This document shows positions 59,223 through 64,000 of a DNA stretch of 64,000 nucleotides, one piece after another; positions within the stretch are counted from its first letter, which is position 1, and each line of letters begins with the position of its first letter. The position numbers were made by a program, and so were the translations under genes. The stretch spans positions 21,273,582 through 21,337,581 of the forward strand of contig NC_063262.1 of the NCBI RefSeq assembly GCF_019578655.1. Reading direction: 5' to 3'. This DNA comes from Ricinus communis. Its lineage: Eukaryota > Streptophyta > Magnoliopsida > Malpighiales > Euphorbiaceae. A model generated the notes under the pieces. The model made no database searches. It was given only the letters and a program-made list of their open reading frames with translations, and was not told where the DNA came from.

Positions 59223-62200
59223 ATGGCGCAAATAATTTCTCCTCCTCTGTATGAAAGAATTTCTATTAAAAACCCAATACATAGAACTCTGGATGTCGCT
59301 GTCCTCTTCCTTCTATCTTCTCTGCTTGTTTATCGTCTATACTCTCTCGACAAACATGGTTTTGCTTGGTTTCTTGCTCTCCTGTGCGAGTCATGGTTTA
59401 CTTTCATTTGGTTTCTTACTGCCAATGCAAAATGGAATCCTGTAAAGTACAAAACATACCCAGAACACCTTTCTCAGAGGTAAAAGATTACTCCTTATTT
59501 TTCTTTCCGTGTTAATTTCTTTACTCTTATGTTAACGATCGCAGTTATAAAGTTGGGTTTCCTTTTCTTCATTTTTCTTTTCCCTTTCCCTGAAGCCTAA
59601 CAGATGTTTTTTCATTTTCTTGAAATGAAGGGTAGAAGAGTTTCTTCCTGCTGTGGATATGTTTGTTACAACTGCAGACCCCCTGCTAGAACCACCTATA
59701 ATCACCATGAATACAGTATTATCTTTATTAGCAGTTGATTATCCAGTCCATAAGCTAGCATGCTATGTTTCAGATGATGGTTGTTCGCCTCTTACCTACT
59801 ATTCTCTTGTCGAAACATCCAAGTTTGCTCAGCTTTGGGTTCCGTTTTGCAAGAAGTATAATATTCAAGTCAGAGCTCCCTTCAGATACTTCTCTAACGA
59901 GTCAATGATTTCTGCTCGTAATTCACTGGAATTCCAACAAGAATGGAAAATGTTGAAGGTAATTTGGAGTTTGAAGTTACGCTGTTGAAATCTTTAGTAA
60001 ATCATTTATTATTTTTGACAGAATGGATTTCATGATTTGGGCTATGCCTGGCGATTGTGGCCGCCCGATTCTGGACTAGTTCGGAAATGGTCGGTTCGAT
60101 TCAAGTTTCCATTTGGGGCGATTTTTAATTAATTTTAAAAAATAAATAAAATTAATTAAAATTATTTTTTATGGGTTAAAACAGAAACCGCTGGAGGAAT
60201 CAGCTCTAAATCCGCTTCATTCAATTTCAAGTATGTTTGAGCCCAGTTCTGATATAATTTTAATCAGTTTGATTTCTGGCCAAAACCGACCTTTGCAGGC
60301 CTAATTTAAACTTAAAGGCACAATTACGAGATATTATTATAAGCTTCCAACTTCTATGTCATAAAATGTTCCAGCTAGTAAGATTATAACACTTCAAAAT
60401 TTAACTAGGACTAATAAAATAGCTAATACAAAATAAGATGAATTATTATAATCTTATACAGTAGAAAAGTCTGTGCTTGTATATGAATGTAAGAATATGT
60501 TTTTCATGAATAAAAATAATAATTTTATTAGGTGATAGTATTGATAGAGTGATGCATTGACTTCATAATTTCGTACTGCTAAAATAAAGGATGAATATGA
60601 GAAGTTTAGCCGCAAAATTCAAGATGCAGCTGGAAAATCTGTTCCATGGGATCTGAATGATGATTTGGCTGTTTTCTCCAACATCGACCGTCGAAACCAT
60701 CCTTCAATAATTAAGGTTAGTCCTAATCTAATCTTTCCTTTTTTTTTCTTCTTTTCCTTTTTCTGTCTGATTTGGAATGCAAATTTAAAATTGGCAGTAT
60801 TTGGTACATTGAGTAAAATAAGTTAATAATAAAAAATGCTTTTCTAGTCAAAAAAATACTTTAAATAATAAAAATCACTTCTTTTTTCAAAATTTAAATC
60901 ACATAACACGTATTTAGACACTTAGAATTTAATTATAAAATCACTTGAATATTGTAAAGTGATAAAGATGATCAAAGCTCCGGTATTCAAATAGATAATT
61001 AGCCAATTTAAAGTCTATTTTTTTTGGGTGCAATAGACTTTCATGATCTCATTTCAAAATAGCTAATTTCTTATTCATTTCAACAAATGGTTGGATAGGT
61101 TATATGGGAGAATAAAAAAGGCCTTTCAGATGGGTTGCCTCATTTAGTTTATATATCAAGAGAGAAGAGGCTAAAGCATGCACATCACTACAAGGCAGGT
61201 GCAATGAATGTGCTAGTAAGTCTTTCTTCATGCCTGCTGTGAATTTAGTTGTTCATTATAACTTGATTTTACAAAACTCATTGATGAATTCAATATGTTT
61301 CTTCTTCTTCTTCTTCTTGTATGTCAAACAGACCAGAGTTTCAGGATTAGTGACGAATGCTCCGTTCATGTTGAACGTAGATTGCGACATGTACGTGAAT
61401 GATCCACAGGTTGTTCGTCGCGCAATGTGCTTCTTGCTAGGTTCCTCTAATGAAAGGGAATTTGCATTTGTACAGTTCCCACAAGTGTTTTATGACGAGC
61501 TAAAGGATGATCCTTTTGGCAGTACATTAGCGGTTGTGTATGAAGTACGTTAAAATCTCCAAATACTCCTAGCCTTTTGATTCTATCCAATTTAAGGAAG
61601 TGATTGACCAATTCGTTTATTTTGTTGGGTACTATTAGTACATGGGGCGTGGAATAGCAGGACTTCAAGGACCTTTCTATGGAGGAACAGGATGTTTTCA
61701 CAGGCGAAAAGTAATCTATGGTTTATGTCCTGATGATGTAGGAACTGAAAAAAATAATGCGACTCCAGTTAGTAGTACGTATTTTGTACATAGTTTCATT
61801 GCTGTATGACCATCTACTGAAGCAAATAAGAATATCACCAAGTCAAGGTAACCTTAAATTCTTAATTATGACTATCATTTCCTGGTTAACCTAGGTGACA
61901 AGGAACTGCTCAACATATTTGGGAACTCGATGGAGTTCATCAAATCAGCGGCTCAAGCATTGCAAGGAAAGACAACTAGTCCAAGAAACCTTTCCAATTT
62001 GGTTGAGACTGAATATCAAGTTGCTGGTTGTGGTTATGAGTATGGCACTGCATGGGGTACAGAGGTAATAAGCACCAGGCCTACTTTGTCCAATCTATTT
62101 GAATGGTATCAAGTGAAGTATTGGACATAATTACTCTTAAAATCTTAATAGTATTTTTCTTTATTTATAAAGGAAAATATAGCTCAGATTTAAATTTTTT

Positions 62201-63214
62201 TATCCAAATTGAGATATATCCACTTTTACTGCTATGTTAAACTATAGTTCGCATAATTTGTTTAATTTTGACGAATTATTCACCAGAATATTATTTTACT
62301 AATTGTCATGATGGCAATTTCTATCCCAGGTTGGGTGGCAATATGGGTCCACAACAGAAGATGTCTTGACAGGCCTCATGATTCATTCAAGAGGTTGGAG
62401 ATCTGCCTATTGCACCCCAGAACCTCCAGCATTTCTCGGATGCTCACCGTCATCTGGACCAACTTTATTGACCCAACAGAAGAGATGGGCGACAGGTTTG
62501 GTTGAGATTTTGGTTTGCAGAAAGAGCCCCATTGTTACTGCCATCACTGCCAAGCTCCAATTTCGGCAGTGTTTGGTCTATTTGTTCATCCTTACTTGGG
62601 GATTACGTTCCATCCCGGAACTTTGCTATATGTTATTGCCAGCTTATTGCATCATCTCTAACTCCAATTTCCTGCCCAAGTTTAATGAACCACCCATATA
62701 TGGTTATATTGCCCTCATCATAGTTTACAGTCTATACACTATATTAGAATACCTTCAAACTGGACTATCAATCCGTGCATGGTGGAATAAACAAAAGATG
62801 GCAAGGGTAATAACAACAAGTGCATGGTTAATTGGAGTCCTAAGTGTGGTATTGAAGATACTAGGAATATCAGAAACAGTTTTTGAAGTTACACAAAAAG
62901 ACCAATTGAATGATAATGATAGTGATAGTAATGTTTGTAAGTTCACCTTTGATGAGTCGCCACTTTTTATACCTGGGACAACCATTTTGCTAATAGAATT
63001 GGCAGCACTTATTATGGGTTTCTTTTCTGGTGGGCTTCTTCAGTCGCAGATTGGGGAGATTTTATGCAGCATATTGGTGGTTATGTTCTTCTGGTTATTT
63101 TTTAAAGGGCTGTTTAGGAAAGACAAATATGGAATTCCATTGCCAACAATTTGTAAGTCAGTTGTGTTGGCTTCCTCTTTTGTATATTTTTGCAAGTGGC
63201 TATCGTTGGATTAA
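59223..63214 (+). CDS. Cellulose synthase-like protein, CslB/CslH type, intact (743 aa)
   Basis: A membrane glycosyltransferase family 2 enzyme of the cellulose synthase superfamily, expected to polymerise a beta-glycan from nucleotide sugars. Eight exons with GT-AG introns: 59223-59479, 59631-59958, 60590-60715, 61099-61215, 61332-61544, 61639-61774, 61895-62064, 62330-63214 (743 codons plus TAA), close to the usual ~750 residues. Two N-terminal membrane helices (about residues 22-70) precede the cytosolic catalytic domain with DDG (D134-D135), DCD (293-295), TED (458-460) and QxxRW (498-502). Hydrophobic C-terminal segments follow to KWLSLD. No zinc-binding RING domain is present, unlike CesA. 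The start ATG is shared with the left copy and lies after a TATA box. CslB versus CslH cannot be settled without a tree. Confidence 0.9.
60043..60303. mobile_element. hAT-like MITE in intron 2 of the right Csl gene
   Basis: A GC-richer 261-bp insert absent from the left copy. Ends: TATGCCTGGCGA and, reverse complement of the right end, TAGGCCTGCAAA. Flanks ATTTGGGC (60035-60042) and ATTTAAAC (60304-60311) could be an 8-bp duplication with three G-to-A differences. The left gene has ATTTGGAC at the empty site. Confidence 0.6.
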
Positions 63215-64000
63215 GATTATTTTATGATTACTCCGGTTGGTAAGAAGAGAAGATCTCTTTCTCTTTTTTTCTTTTTTCTCAATCTAGAAATGTACTTATA
63301 GATAAACTATTTTTATAGTCTCAACTAGTGTTCAAACTTGCCCTAATGTTTTTCTTTTCGTTTTAAATATGCTTTTGAATGCGAAATAGTAGAACTTACG
63401 TTGTTTTTAGTTTGTTTCCAATTTCTTCCACCTTTTTTTTCTTAATAATTCACTAATTTTGAAATAACATAAATATTATATTTAACAGTAAAAAGAAATT
63501 TTTCAAAAAGAAAACAGTAGAAAGAAAGAAAAAAAACAGTTACAAATCTAATAGTTTGTAACTTCAGTTGTTCATATTTTTTCATAAGTTCAGAATACTA
63601 CCATTTTGTTACGTTTTGAGGGACGATATCTTTTAATAGCCGTGTTTTACTTTTTTAGTATTTTCAGGTATATATTTATATTTTTATTCTTTTCTCTTTT
63701 ATAATTTTGGATGTGCATAACTTAAACCATCATTAAATTCTATTTTATAAATAATATGACATTTGAAATGTATTATTGAATTTATAAATATATTAAATCT
63801 TATTTAGAAATTAAATTTTTTAAAACTTTTGATTAAAACTAAAAGTATATACTTTAATAATTTATTATGATTACAAATTATTTATTAGAATGCTATATTT
63901 AAATATATTTATTTTATTAAAAATCTATATTTCTATTAATATTGGTAATCTAAAAATACAATTTACTTCCCATACTATTTGTTGAAAATATATATATATG
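63215..64000. other. 3' flank of the right Csl gene
   Basis: It should contain the 3' untranslated region; no clear polyadenylation signal could be singled out among many AT-rich words. The remainder is AT-rich and no gene is seen. Confidence 0.5.

Overview
The window is AT-rich nuclear DNA from a flowering plant, most likely a eudicot. It is dominated by transposable elements in several nested layers, with one small tandem gene family at the right end. I see no rRNA, tRNA, CRISPR or bacterial-type feature. All calls were read by eye; identities and ages are hand estimates.

Region 1-19.6 kb. AT-rich intergenic DNA holds a long-inverted-repeat element (1128-2243). A 1.6 kb minus-strand retrotransposon LTR (3582-10579) is split by a complete but decayed plus-strand Ty1/copia element (4349-9751; 349-bp LTRs, TAAAT target duplication). 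Then come a 3' copia fragment (about 12.66-13.4 kb, minus) and a MULE transposase relic lacking its catalytic core (about 16.0-17.6 kb, minus).

Region 19.6-35.7 kb. A degenerate plus-strand Ty3/gypsy element (about 20.1-30.6 kb) has its gag region split by a younger minus-strand gypsy element without coding capacity (21222-27135). Hairpin-bearing tandem repeats (28.7-29.1 kb) and a 2.6 kb inverted-repeat element (about 30.5-33.1 kb) follow. At 35.3 kb lies a short segment resembling the upstream region of the right-hand gene.

Region 35.7-46.2 kb. A minus-strand copia element (35719-42258) contains a hAT-type element with an exact 8-bp target duplication (36985-37509). AT-rich dispersed repeats follow.

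Region 46.2-63.2 kb. Two tandem plus-strand cellulose synthase-like genes of the CslB/CslH type are present, each with eight exons. The right copy (59223-63214) is intact at 743 residues with all glycosyltransferase motifs. The left copy (46346-54861) carries a 2-bp deletion in its last exon and would stop after 598 residues. Its third intron has grown to 5.4 kb through a solo gypsy LTR, a Stowaway-type MITE and smaller duplications. From just upstream of the start codon into intron 2 the copies are nearly identical, introns included, whereas the last exons encode only about 77% identical protein. This suggests gene conversion of the 5' part.

I found no convincing undescribed molecular system. 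The best leads are the putative conversion tract, the in-frame alternative acceptor in the left gene, the long-inverted-repeat elements and the possible lost third gene copy at 35.3 kb.
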